From Symsagittifera roscoffensis (Eukaryota > Xenacoelomorpha > Acoela > Convolutidae), in NCBI RefSeq assembly GCF_963678635.1, contig NC_087067.1, positions 46,550,001-46,614,000 of the forward strand: a DNA stretch of 64,000 bases, in the 5' to 3' direction. The stretch's first letter is position 1. Each line of letters opens with the position of its first letter. A model generated the notes under the pieces. That model was not told the origin of the DNA. It searched no databases and was given only the letters and a program-made list of their open reading frames with translations. Shown here piece by piece: positions 24,701 through 34,500 of this stretch. A program made the translations under genes and the position numbers.

Positions 24701-27700
24701 TTTTCACTATCCTGAAATAATTATTGACATGTTATGTACGCATCTTTCAAAAATTCAACTCACAGCGTTGAAAATGGATCGAGTATCCAGCATAATAAAA
24801 CATTTAACTCGATATAATTTTCTCTAAACGAGTTAATGTTTTCAAAATAGTGCCAACCATAAACTGCTCTTAAAGTTTAAAGAGCTTTACGGCCGTGTGT
24901 TTTGTTTTGATGTTTGAAAAGGGCCGTTTTTTTTGTTTAGTTGCGTTCATTGACTCTTTTCCAACTTTCATGAAGTTTGATCTTTTGCGGGGTTTGACTT
25001 TTGATTTCGGTTTAAGTTGAATTCCAATTCATTTGCTTAAAGAAAGGCAAATTTTGCTCTCCAATTATCAAAGCGGCAATGGCGCGAAAAAACGTGGACG
25101 AATTTAGTTCTAGCAGTGAGCGGCCGTGGCCGAGTGAGTACGACGCGCGTCTCCGAACACAATGGTCGATCGTTCGAATACGTCTTGGGTCGCGGTCGGT
25201 GGTTTGCCAATGCCATCCGCCTCCTCATGGTGGTAATAACTACGGTAAAATGGATGAACTTTCACCTCACCTAGGAAGGCACTGCAGTGGGTAGAGCTGA
25301 AGGCTAAAAACTACTTCCTTTTTCGAAAGTGGGTTTTGATTTTTAGATTTTCCAGAGGAATCAAAATTTACCTTTGATTCATTTTTCTCAAATTGGATTA
25401 CGTTTATCAAAAAGGTGTCAAGCATCAATTGTTCTTGAAATTCGAAGATTTTTAAGGCCATAGTTTTTTCTTTGAAGTTCGAAAGTATAAGGTTTTTCCA
25501 AAAACAAATTAAAGTTTTACCACGAAGATTTATTGTTCTTTTTTTGTCCTAGATAAGCAAGCAAACAAAATAAGTTTTTTTGTCCTAGATGAGCGTATAA
25601 TTAAACTGGCGTCAGCATAGTGTTTTAGGAAGAACCTTCTTTTTTCTAAGCTAACTCGCAAATAAAAGTGTTCACTTATTTGGTAATTTCACTGTAGCAT
25701 TGGAAATTGCATAGCATCTGTTCTGTCTTATTTTTGACTACTTAATCTTCTAGTTACTATGAAGCTACCGTGGCTGAGTGGTTTGTGTGCATGACTCAAA
25801 ATCTTACGATCGCAGATACGATACTCAGGCGTAGCCGAGTTTTTGCTAATTCGAGGCTTGTTTCTACTTTTTTATTGCACTTTATAAAGCTGCTTTTTGT
25901 TGTGTTCTCGCTAGTGTCTGTGAAGCGAAGATTCGCCTGTGTTGAATCAAGTTATTTGACTGCTGACGCTTTTTTGTGGAATGATAACCGGATTCTTGAT
26001 TTTTTTCCAGCTGGGTTCGAAACAGTCATCGCCGATAATCCCGGAAAATTGATGGAATCACAGTGGATGAAGCTAGCTGTAAACTCCACTATCAACCCGC
26101 TGACTGCAGTTTTGGGGGTGAAAAATGGCGACCTCATTGGCAGCCCAGACATACAAGACATATCTACGAAACTGGCGCAGGAGTTTATGGCGGTGGTGAA
26201 GGCGAGAAATGGCTTCTCCTTTCCACTTGATAATGTAGATGAGGTTTTGAAAGTGGTGTTTGATGTGGCGAATAAAACAAAGCTGAACACTTCGTCAATG
26301 TTGTCAGATCTGAACAGGTAAAAATAATGAATTTATAAAGTGATGCTTCAATGAATCGTGTTGTTTAGGTTAAAGTAACCTACTTTATAAATAGTTTACT
26401 TTATAAATAGGTTCACATAGAAACAGACATTTATATAATCAGACAATGCAACTTCCGGATTGCGGTAAATTTTGGCCTGAATTTTTGATTGGCGTCATTG
26501 AAAATGAAATTTCTCTGAGAAACTCAACTGTTCAAGTTAAATTTTACTTAAGTTTCTTTCGAATAAGTATGTTCACCTGACGTTTTTGCTGTTTACTAGA
26601 ATGTTTATATTTAAGTAATCGCCACTGCTAAAACGTCTATAACCAGGGGTGTGAAGTATCGTATCGACGATAGATGTTTTGGTGTCGATAGATTATCGCG
26701 ATACATTGAACTCCTCGATAGATTATCCGATAATCGCGATTATCGGAATCCTATATCCTATCCTATATATTAATTGAATGACAGAAAAATTAATGCCATG
26801 TTTTAGCTGACATAAGGCGCAATGGTTAAGGGCTATCGAGCGCAAGGTTTAACAATTTATTTTTTATTTCGGCTTAGATATTCTCTAAAATATCGTAAAA
26901 AATCGTTAAATATTGTAAACAATTGTTATGCATCGTAAATTAAATATCGTAAAATATCAAGTTTCCAGTCGATAGACTATCACGATACTTAAAAGCTTTA
27001 TTTCGACATATCGGATATGCGATTATCGATTTCCCACCCGTGTCTATAACTAATAATCACCAACTTTCTGCTTATAGATGCGTGCAAACTGAAATCGACT
27101 ACCTCAACGGATTTCTAGTTCGCGAGGGAAGACGACTCAACATTCCAGTCTCGTGCAACGAGACACTGACTAGTCTAGTGAAGGCATTCGAGAGCTCAAT
27201 TAAACTGAAGAAGAAACTGGAAGAGGATACAGTTGATTATCCAGAGTCGTGCTGTGAGGTCAAGTCGCACCACCAGACTATGCTGGTCAAGTCCATTCCA
27301 CAGTTCAGATCGGTGTCCAGTAATTTCGCCAAATCTGGTTAGTCCATTTGCAAGTCAAAACTGAACTATTTTTCAAGCATTGAAAAGCCTGTGATGGCTG
27401 AATAAAACGTGTCTGATTATACGTGAATCTTGTTAACACAAGCAATGCTTGTGTTATAGTATGAACTATCTTTTTTTTTCAATCTAAGCCGCAAATATTG
27501 TTGCGATAAAATGTGTTCATTTTGAAAGCGTTCATTTTGATCAATAACCAGCGATTAAGTACAGCTAATGCTAAGGATATTAACACAGATTATTATTGTT
27601 CCGACTTTCGTATCGAAAGTAGCGGAATATCTGTGCTCGAGGTGATTTTTTTTCAGACAAATTTCGACTCTTTAACTAGCCATTTTTGGCGGGTTTTGTT

Positions 27701-30700
27701 ATATCATTCGAAAAAGATTGTTGACCTGCATTACGAGGCCAAACTGTGCATTCTCTGCATTGTAAGCGGAATCTGCAACAGGCCGAAATCAGATTTGTCG
27801 CGGAAACCGCAACTGTAAGTGGAATCCGCAAATTGTAAGTGGAATCCGCATTTTGTTTGCGGATTCCCTTGACATATATTTATATGTGTGGTAGCCTTTA
27901 AAATTATACCTTTTAAATACACGATTTGATTTCACTAGAATAGAAATTTACTAGAATAGATCAGTGTTTGGGACTAATGGAATCCCAATTACTGACCAGT
28001 ATTTGGGATCGATGGAATCCCAAATATTGACCTAAGTTGGCGATATGCTGTGTGTTGTGTTTCCATACACTCTCAACCTAATGACTACAATTAATGCATT
28101 TATTCGGCGTTATGCTTCCAAACTCAGTATTTAGGATTGACGCAATCCCACATACTGACCTAATTTGTCGATATGCTGTGTGTTCCATACACTCTCAACT
28201 CAATGACTCCAAATATTGAAATTGTTCGGTGTTGTGTTTCCAAAATACTAAAAGATGACATCCACCGATTTAGGTAACCACTGTTTTAAGACTTGTTCGT
28301 GGATTCCGCTGACAATGGTTAAGTCTTTGCTTTTAAATTCCGCATTGCAAGAGATAATAATTCCATCTCAGCTTTAAATTGTTCATATGCAAGTTCAGTA
28401 TTGAACAAAATTCGGAAACCACTTACAGTTTGAGGAATCCACTTACATTTGCGGATTCCGCTTACATTTTGCGGAATTCACTTACTGTTGCGGAATCCAG
28501 AACAACTAGCTATATTTGCAACAAAACAAATGTGCCGACAAAATTTACGTTACAGGTATATGTATGCGGAATCCACTGAAATTTTGTTTGTGGAATCCAC
28601 TTATATTTTGGAACATATTTTAAGACTTGTCTCTGGAATTCAGGAACATACAGACACAAAAATCTGCTCCGATCCAGTGCACAGTTTGGCCTCGTAATGT
28701 GAGCTTAAATTTGGAAAGATATTTCAGCTGTGATCATTTTTCGTAAAGTTATAGGGGTTTAAAAGTTGCGATTTTGGCCAATTTGGGACAATGATCGCTA
28801 TGAACGCGTAAGCAGAGTTTTAATCTGTCATAGAAATCGTTCCAAATTGGTTGAAGGAACTTTTTTTGCCGTAATCGATTTGTTACTAGAAGCGAAGCTT
28901 ATCACTTTGTACTTAATATGGCGTGTGGCGGGATGATTTTCACAAAAACTCAAATAAAAAAAATCATTTTGTATTTTTCTTACATTTAAATTTTTCATGT
29001 TTTTACTGCTCCATAGACTGCTCTATAAATTGAGGCCTGTTAGATGGTAATTTTTTTAAATCAAATTTACTGGTACTGCTAATGCGTCATAATTGGTGTG
29101 CGTCACTTAAGAAATTTTGTAGACTCAAAGTTTTACTCGTTCAGTTTTTCCCAGTAGCGTGATCGGTCATATTTTTGCTTGTGTATGCGAAGTGCTATTC
29201 ATATGGATGGTCTACTGTTCGCATCAATCAGTGATTTTCAGGCGGAATTATTATCTGAACCGTTTATTTTTTTTTTCACGAATAGCCAACATTGCCGGTC
29301 AAATTGTATATCAAAATTTTTAAAAGTAACTCATTTTCAAGTTTTGAAAACAAATTCATACCAGGCTTACGTTCTGCAACCATTCGTGAAAGTCTTCTCG
29401 ATAAGTTGAATTTGGGCTATTTTCAGGTAAGAAGGTGGGATTTGTGCCGACGATGGGAGGTCTTCATGAAGGTCATCTGACTCTAATCAGAGAGTGCAAG
29501 AGGAAGTGCGACGTCACAGTCGTGTCCATATTCGTCAATCCACTCCAGTTCGCCCCTCACGAAGACTATGACTCATACCCGAGAGATCTGACTCGTGACT
29601 TTGAATTGCTGCAGGTAGGGCCATGTTCAATTGTTAGTAGCCACTTGTTCGTCCCATCCTGTTTTCGCGAAATGATTCAAATATTCTCATTTGTTCTAAA
29701 AAGTACTTTTCATGAAGTCAAGATCGAAATCTGTTTTCACTAAATATAGTCTTCCGTATCACCATATGTTTTTATGATCGATTCCATTTTTTCTTGGAAG
29801 TTGAATTTTATAACAATTTGCTGTAGCAGTTTACGAGTTGATTTCATTGGTAAGATCTTGTGATATACACTACCCCACGCCGGCACGACCTATGATGATA
29901 AGTAGCCATTAGCTTGCCCATCTGTTACGTCTAAAATTATACCATCAACCCTTATCTATAATGAAAGAATCAGCGGTTAATCGAACACTAACATTAAACT
30001 TGCTAACGGAACCCCTTTCGCTATAGGGGAATCTCCTAATGCATCATGTTGCTGTTTCGAAACATCTTAAATTATTAAGAGTAATGAACGCAGTGAAGGC
30101 TCTTATAAAGGTCTTGCTGATTTTTTTTCGCAGAAAAAGTCTTAAAAGTCCAATAATTACAGATATGCATTTATATATATTGATGCATTGATGAATGCAC
30201 TTAATGCACTTAGGTTTATATGCACTTTTTGAGTTCAATTGAAATTCATCTGCTGAAAGTGGCGTAAATAGCACTCTCCAAATACGAACGTGGAAAAGGT
30301 GCAAAAAAAACGTGAACCATTTCTTGTTTCGAAAGTGGAATTTAATTTTTAGTTTTCCTGCGGAATAAAAGCTTTACCTATTAATCCAGTTTTTTCAAAT
30401 TGGGTTAATTTCAACAAAAAAATTGTCCATCATAAATTGCTCTACAAATTCAAAGAGCTTTAAGGTAATCTAATGTTTTATTCGAAATTCAAAAGTTGAA
30501 GATTTTTGAAAAGTCGATTTTTTTTTCAGTTTCCAGGCGTTCTGTACTCTTTTCCAACTGTCAGTTGGCTATGTTTGTTTGAATTGGTTGGCTTGACGAC
30601 GTTCTTGTTCGCAGGCAGAAAAGGTAGACTTCATTTTTGCCCCCGAAGCATCTGAACTGGTTGCCAATTCCCAAGAAGTCAGTTTGATTGTCAAATCTTC

Positions 30701-31536
30701 CGATTGCAAACCAGAAGGCGCGAGCCGGCCACATTTTTTCCACGGCGTTGCCACAATAGTGTTGAAACTATTCAATATTGTAAAACCAGATGTGGCTTAT
30801 TTTGGGCAAAAAGACGCACAACAATGTTCAACAATAAAACAGATGGCGGCTGACTTGAACGTGGATTGCGACATTGAGATTTGCGACACGGTTAGGGAAG
30901 CGGACGGTGTGGCGATGAGCACGAGGAACAGTTACCTGTCACAAGAAGAGAGGAAAGTGGCCCCTGTGATTTACAAATCGCTTCAGGCAGCCGAGAATTT
31001 AGTCAAACAGGGTCAACATGACGTCTCAGCTTTGAAACAAGTTTGTATTCATACTCGTCATTATTACAAGCAAAACATGTTAATAGACATTGGGGATAAA
31101 AATACTCCTTGCCCTGTTTTGAGTTCTAAAGCTAGGGTGTGCATGATAGTATGACATACAGTTACTAGTAAATGAGAACGATTTAAAAATGAGAATTTTC
31201 ATTTTGTATTTTTGTTCACTACTTTTTGTGACATATCTTGAAAATTCTAACCATTTCTGATGCACTGAGTTTAATTGTGTTTGCATATAAGTTTTTAAAT
31301 AGTTTTCAATTATGATGTACGTAAATGATGTTTCGTTTCAGGCTATCGAGCATAGCCTCTCGTTGGAACCCATGTTCAATCTGTCCTACATTGCAATCAG
31401 TGATAATTACTCTATGGAAGAAGTAGAAGAGCTAGGTCACAGTCTGGACAGAGAAGGTGTATGTATTTCAATTGCGGGCAAACTGGGAAAGACAAGACTA
31501 ATTGACAACATTGTGATCCAGTCTGCGAAATTATGA
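12793..31536 (+). CDS. PanB-PanE-PanC trifunctional pantothenate biosynthesis protein, 15 exons
   Basis: Exons: 12793-13076, 14835-14908, 16443-16570, 17061-17226, 19843-19998, 20388-20536, 21132-21468, 21835-21930, 23779-24068, 24396-24573, 26011-26317, 27078-27337, 29427-29614, 30615-31040, 31342-31536. They total 3234 bases, 1077 residues plus TGA, and every phase matches. Residues 1-65 are Arg/Lys/Ser-rich with few acids, like a mitochondrial leader. Residues about 66-343 are ketopantoate hydroxymethyltransferase, 388-762 ketopantoate reductase and 790-1077 pantothenate synthetase. Together they would convert 2-oxoisovalerate to ketopantoate, pantoate and, with beta-alanine and ATP, pantothenate. 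The start ATG is the first after a plausible 5' UTR acceptor (AAAATTCAG, 12748). The exon 9 acceptor (CAAG|AGCC) is the weakest border but the only one that keeps phase. Bacterial, fungal and plant enzymes are normally separate proteins. Introns are packed with SINEs and MITEs of the same families as the rest of the window, so this is a resident eukaryotic gene. Confidence 0.93.
12988..21203 (+). CDS. panB: PanB part: ketopantoate hydroxymethyltransferase domain
   Basis: Residues about 66-343 over exons 1-7. The enzyme adds a hydroxymethyl group from 5,10-methylene-THF to 2-oxoisovalerate. Seen in order: [10 protein letters not shown], then LVGDSVGM (Asp109, the first Mg ligand, E. coli Asp45), GDMPF (Asp152, second ligand, Asp84), VKMEGG (Lys181 and Glu183, matching Lys112 and Glu114), [15 protein letters not shown] (Glu250, the catalytic Glu181), [12 protein letters not shown] and the C-terminal GAFP...NSF block. 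Nothing essential is missing and the length (about 275) is that of a free bacterial PanB. Plant and yeast homologues are mitochondrial, which fits the leader in front of this domain. Confidence 0.95.
13225..13412 (+). repeat. S1 SINE copy in pan intron 1
   Basis: tRNA-like head with TGTAGTGGTTAAAGCGTG and a good B box GGCTCGAATCC, then CTAATTCGAGGC, TTTCTACTTTTT and the GCGAAGCGCAGCTGCGTCTCTGTG tail. Confidence 0.7.
14140..14312 (+). repeat. S1 SINE copy lacking most of the tRNA head
   Basis: Contains TAGCATTGGAAATTTCATACC, then joins directly to TTAATTCGAGGCATATTTCTAC and the CTCGCAAGTGTTAGCGAAG tail. The A and B boxes are deleted. Pan intron 1. Confidence 0.6.
15378..15805. mobile_element. 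fold-back MITE-like element with AACAGTCC subterminal repeats
   Basis: The left part carries several CAAAACAGTCC motifs on the plus strand (15386, 15460 and 15488 regions). The right part carries the inverse GGACTGTTTTG three times (15750-15800). Outer ends read AAAACAGTCCCATACAAAA and, inverted, TTTTGTATATG. It lies in pan intron 2. No target duplication was resolved. Confidence 0.5.
17256..17330 (+). repeat. tRNA-like SINE head in pan intron 4
   Basis: GGGGAAGTGGCTAGCGTCTC acts as an A-box-like start, and GGTTTGAAGCCCACC as B box. It begins 30 bases after the exon 4 donor. It differs from the S1 head, so it is probably another SINE family. Confidence 0.45.
18220..19240. repeat. old tandem repeat, about 165-bp monomers, about seven copies
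   Basis: A block of the form TGTAGTTGGGGGCTGTCAGAGTA, TCTCAGGGGTTGCGAATCTTG, CAAATATGACTGCTCAAATT, TTGTAGTTTTCGAGATATGACG recurs near 18223, 18347, 18505, 18678, 18845, 19008 and 19202. Spacing is about 124-194 bases. Copies are strongly diverged. It fills much of pan intron 4. Confidence 0.7.
20746..20900 (+). repeat. truncated copy of the CATTACGAGG inverted-repeat element
   Basis: Starts CATTACGAGGCCAAAGTGCA and carries GTAAGCGGATTCCGCAACAGG and CGCGGAATCCGCAAC, the same end and subterminal motifs as the complete element at 27729-28699. The right end is absent. Pan intron 6. Confidence 0.65.
21008..21100 (-). repeat. dispersed repeat, inverse copy of 39538-39612
   Basis: ATAATACAAATGGACT, ACAGGACTGTTAAGGCCTACTGATAG and CTCTGCGATTCGCAGGAACTAC occur here. 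Their reverse complement lies at 39538-39612. Nearly identical over about 75 bases; it ends 30 bases before pan exon 7. Confidence 0.65.
21336..27196 (+). CDS. panE: PanE part: ketopantoate reductase domain
   Basis: Residues about 388-762 over exons 7-12. The domain reduces ketopantoate to pantoate with NADPH. Seen: the Rossmann motif VIGAGAMGS (GxGxxG at 395-400), the TKGHS strand (Lys525, counterpart of E. coli Lys72), TLQNGMG (Asn551, Asn98), [15 protein letters not shown] (catalytic Lys640 and Asn644, Lys176 and Asn180), NTSSM (Ser715, Ser244) and [14 protein letters not shown] (Glu727, Glu256). At about 375 residues it is longer than the bacterial enzyme (about 300), closer to fungal lengths. 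The extra length is mainly in exons 8-9 (residues about 440-512). A polar Glu/Ser/Thr/Asn-rich linker (about 345-385) joins it to PanB. Confidence 0.93.
22680..23280. repeat. diverged satellite-like repeat (ACCCTGCCAAAT family)
   Basis: Monomers of roughly 170 bases contain CCCTGCATAAGCNGATAC, GTTATGGCCTC, TTTTCTCGAA and CTATCCTGCCAAATCTGAAA. The same monomer recurs at about 31910-36950 and 51080-52080. Confidence 0.55.
23535..23700 (+). repeat. S1 SINE copy in pan intron 8
   Basis: Carries a B-box-like GGTCGGAGGTTTAATTCC and the GCCGTTTTCTCGCTTGTTTGCGAAGTGCAGCTTGAG tail. It ends about 80 bases before exon 9. Confidence 0.55.
25110..25190 (+). repeat. tRNA-like sequence (SINE head or tRNA pseudogene)
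   Basis: GCGGCCGTGGCCGAGTGAGT fits an A box, and GATCGTTCGAATACG a B box, 45 bases apart. No stable acceptor stem pairing is obvious. Much richer in GC than its surroundings; pan intron 10. Confidence 0.45.
25640..25945 (+). repeat. best-preserved S1 SINE, pan intron 10
   Basis: Leader ACTCGCAAATAAAAGTGTTC, TAGCATTGGAAATTGCATAGC, and a tRNA-like head running from GCTACCGTGGCTGAGTGGTT to CAGGCGTAGC, whose ends can pair like an acceptor stem. Then come CTAATTCGAGGCTTGTTTCTAC and the CTCGCTAGTGTCTGTGAAG tail. It stops about 65 bases before exon 11. Confidence 0.75.
26644..27042. mobile_element. hAT-type MITE, 399 bp, next to pan exon 12
   Basis: Ends CAGGGGTGTGAAG and CCCACCCGTG (inverted), with perfect 8-base target duplications TCTATAAC at 26636-26643 and 27043-27050. 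Both ends are dense in ATCGATA and TATCGCGATA motifs. It has no coding capacity. The right duplication is 27 bases before exon 12 and runs into CTAATAATC, a plausible branch-point region. Confidence 0.92.
27277..31536 (+). CDS. panC: PanC part: pantothenate synthetase domain
   Basis: Residues about 790-1077 over exons 12-15. It joins pantoate and beta-alanine via a pantoyl-adenylate, using ATP. Seen: [16 protein letters not shown] with the nucleotidyltransferase HxGH motif (His822, His825), [71 protein letters not shown] (the loop equivalent to KMSKS) and the C-terminal [16 protein letters not shown]. The length (about 288) matches E. coli PanC (283), so the domain is complete. The last exon encodes the C-terminal lid and ends in TGA at 31534-31536. 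Confidence 0.95.
27580..29030. repeat. dispersed element, host of a nested insertion
   Basis: Flanks 27600-27728 and 28700-29030 match 57440-57910, with blocks such as AGCGGAATATCTGTGCTCG, GAGCTTAAATTTGGAAAGATATTTCA and TTGATTTGTTAC-type sequence. The 57-kb copy is uninterrupted; this one is split by the 971-bp element at 27729-28699. Confidence 0.75.
27729..28699. mobile_element. non-autonomous DNA element with 22-bp perfect TIRs
   Basis: Ends in CATTACGAGGCCAAACTGTG (plus CA) and its exact inverse. The dinucleotide TG occurs on both sides (27727-27728 and 28700-28701). Subterminal GGATTCCGCTTAC/GTAAGTGGAATCCGC motifs are repeated many times in opposite orientations at the two ends. The centre holds a diverged tandem repeat (about 28010-28230, with ATATGCTGTGTGTT and CATACACTCTCAAC). 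No transposase frame is visible. Pan intron 12. Confidence 0.85.
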
Positions 31537-31539
31537 ACC

Positions 31540-34500
31540 TGAGTTTAAACTTCAGCATCACTTCGAGCTTTGTTGTATTTCAGTTTTGACGCTTCTAGCT
31601 CGAACTCTTGAATATCAAGGACTGTAAATGCAATCTACTTAATTTAATTCAAAAAATGGAACGACATAAAAATGGTTGTATTTGTTCATTAAGGGAAATT
31701 GAAATCCTTGATAAATCGTTTTTGATATACTGAATATATTCAACAAATTTGAAAATACCCATTGGTTTAAAACTGGCGGGAACAATCTGAAGCTGGCATG
31801 AACTTAAGAGGCTAAAAAGCATTTACATTAGTGTTCGCGCATGACCATTTATATCGCTTGCGATTAGCAAGTATGTGAAAGCAGAGTATAGATTGTATTT
31901 TTTCCGGGTAAACAACTTTTTGGTTTTTCTTTTCTCAAAAACTACCCTGCCAATTCTCAAGTTAATTGTTCACTTGAGAATCCCAGTACCTGGAGTTTTT
32001 TCTGGTAAAGCGACCACATTTTGCGTTTGCGAAAAAAGTAGTGGAAATTGGAAAGCCGTGTTTTTGAACTTTTGACCGTTTTTTGAATTTCTGATTTTCT
32101 TTATCAGATCTGAGATGAAGGCTTCCATTGAAAAAAATGGATGCAAAATTTTGTTATGCTGAAGCAACGACTCCTCATTTTTTGATAAATTTTTTTTAAA
32201 AAAAGTTTACTTATTTTAGTAGAGAAATAAGGCTTTGGGCAAAGTTCAAATTTTGAAATTACCCATTGCATCCTGCATGAGTATGACAAATTCAAAAATA
32301 GCAAACACGCAATTTCACTTAAGCACCCAGTTATTTAATTCGAGGTATACGAAAATTTTGGTTCATCTAATTCTTTTGAAATGTTTTCTTTTTACCTATG
32401 TTTTTTATGTTTGAGTTGTATTTAAATGCTCAACAGTTTCGTTTTCGGATCTGAACGAATTTGATCAAGTTTTGTCGGCTCAGTTCCTGCTCTTTAATTG
32501 TTTTTGAATTTTTTGCAAGCCTGCTTCGTCATACAAGTGTGTCACTTTTTACTTCGAAAGTTGATTATTTTGGGGCGAAGTTGGCAGTTTTCCGCTTTTT
32601 AGAAATAGAGCGTAGAGTAATACTGCGATGCCACTTTTTCCGAATTAAATTGCAAATTAAAGCTCTCATTTGGTGGTATTTTGACAAACTTCAAACAATA
32701 GCCAATTTAATAGCATCTGTTGCTGCGTTGTTGGTTGCTTGTTAGAGCTCCTGTTTGAAAAATACAGGTATTTTTAAAATTGATGTGATTTGGTTTTATA
32801 CTCAGTTTTTGAGATGCTTGTTAAAAAGTTTCTATTTAACAATTTCTACCAATAGCCTTACTGGCGACTGACCTGCATAATTGTTTGGCTATTTTCACCT
32901 TACTCAAAGTTTTTAAACCATGGTTCTTGATATTTTCAATGGGTTATTTTTTGACGCAACTACCCTGCCAAACTAAGATTAAGTATTTGAACTAAAAAAC
33001 ATTTTATGGGCATCTACACTGTGCGAGCGACTACATTATGTTTGTAAAAAAAGTCCAGGTTTTGACATAGTGGTTGTTTTCTGAGAATCTTCGATTTTTC
33101 TCGAAAAGTACCCTATAAAATCTGAGATTGAGGGTTCAATAGAAAGAGCTGGAAATAATTTGCGGCGTAAGAGCATAAAAGACTACATCTTTATTTTTTA
33201 AAACAAAAATTGCCTCGACAAGCTCCATGTTTTTGACAATTGTCGTTTTTGTAAGCTTTTCTCAAAAATTACCCTCCCAAATCTCGGATTAAAAGTTTAA
33301 TTGAAGAACAGGTTGTGTTATTCTCCTCTGCATAATCTGATTGGCTTTAATGGCTTAAAAGTTTGAAATTAGTCCCCTTTCTTACAGTAGCGATCAAATA
33401 AAACTAACTCGCAAATAAAAATGTTCTTTCACTTGAAGCATTGGAAATTGCAATGCATCTGATCTCTGCTTTAATTGTGGCTAGCGTTCGGCAACTATTA
33501 AGCTTCCTTGGCTGAGTGGTTTGTGAGTGTGACTGTTAATGGCTAGGTCGCAGGTTCAGACGTAGCCAAATTTCTACTAATTCGTTTCTTCTTTCTAATT
33601 TTTCTTATTGACCTTATAGTGTTGCTTTTTGTCGTATTCTCGATGGTGTTTGCGATGCGAACCTTCGACTCTGTGAGGAAACTTTGTTTTTCTATCAAAA
33701 ACAACTCTGCCAAATCTAAAATTGCAATTTTAATCAACGGAACAGATCATGGGAATTTTACCTTCATAATTAATTAGAGCCTATAATTTGTAGAAAAAAT
33801 GTTATGGCCTCTGGGAAGGGTCGCTTTTTGAAATTTTGATAAGTTTTTTTTAGAACTTTTTACTTTTTCTCGAAAACTACCCTGCCAAACGTTTGATTAC
33901 TACTTTAGTCCAAAAACAGATTGTGGGAGTCTCCCCTGCATAGGCAGCATCTTCTTATTTTTTGTAGTAAAACTTTCCTGTTGTACGAAATGGACTCTTA
34001 CGTTTCTGTCCATTTTAGTGGAATGTTTGGACTAACAAATTTATTCTCCGAAATCAGATAATGACGAACTGGATCAGATAATGACAAAATTTTGATCACA
34101 AAATGTCACAAATTTTATTCGTGATTGTATAGAATTTTTTTTCGGGTATTGGCAAATAATTGGGTGGAATCCCTCATACGCGAGGGACCGGATGCGCGAA
34201 AATAAAAATCAGCCAATCAGTTTTCAGTGATCTAAAAGTAGGAAAAAAGTAAACATTTCCAGGGACTGATATTTATATTGGCCGAATATAAAAACGGCAA
34301 AAACATGCAAAATTTTCATATTATCACTGACGGCCGCCGAATTGGAACAGTTTATATATTTCAATTTTAACTTTAATTGAATGGCAATGCTTCTTTAAAA
34401 AAAATTGTTTTTCGGCTAGTTTTGTTGACAGTCCTTCGCTCACCAGTTTTTTCGCCCATTCGGTTTTTCGCGCATGAGAATAGCCCCCAATAATTGCTTG

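Noticed and set aside
25110..25190. Functional tRNA gene
   Set aside because: A and B boxes are present but a closed cloverleaf with a 7-bp acceptor stem and a proper anticodon loop cannot be drawn; a SINE head is more likely.
27729..28699. CRISPR-like array because of repeated GGATTCCGC motifs
   Set aside because: Spacing is irregular, motifs lie in both orientations at the two ends of a TIR element, and the genome is eukaryotic.
12793..31536. Bacterial panB-panE-panC operon or contaminating contig
   Set aside because: Coding is interrupted by 14 introns with GT/AG borders and consistent phases, and the introns hold the window's own SINEs and MITEs.
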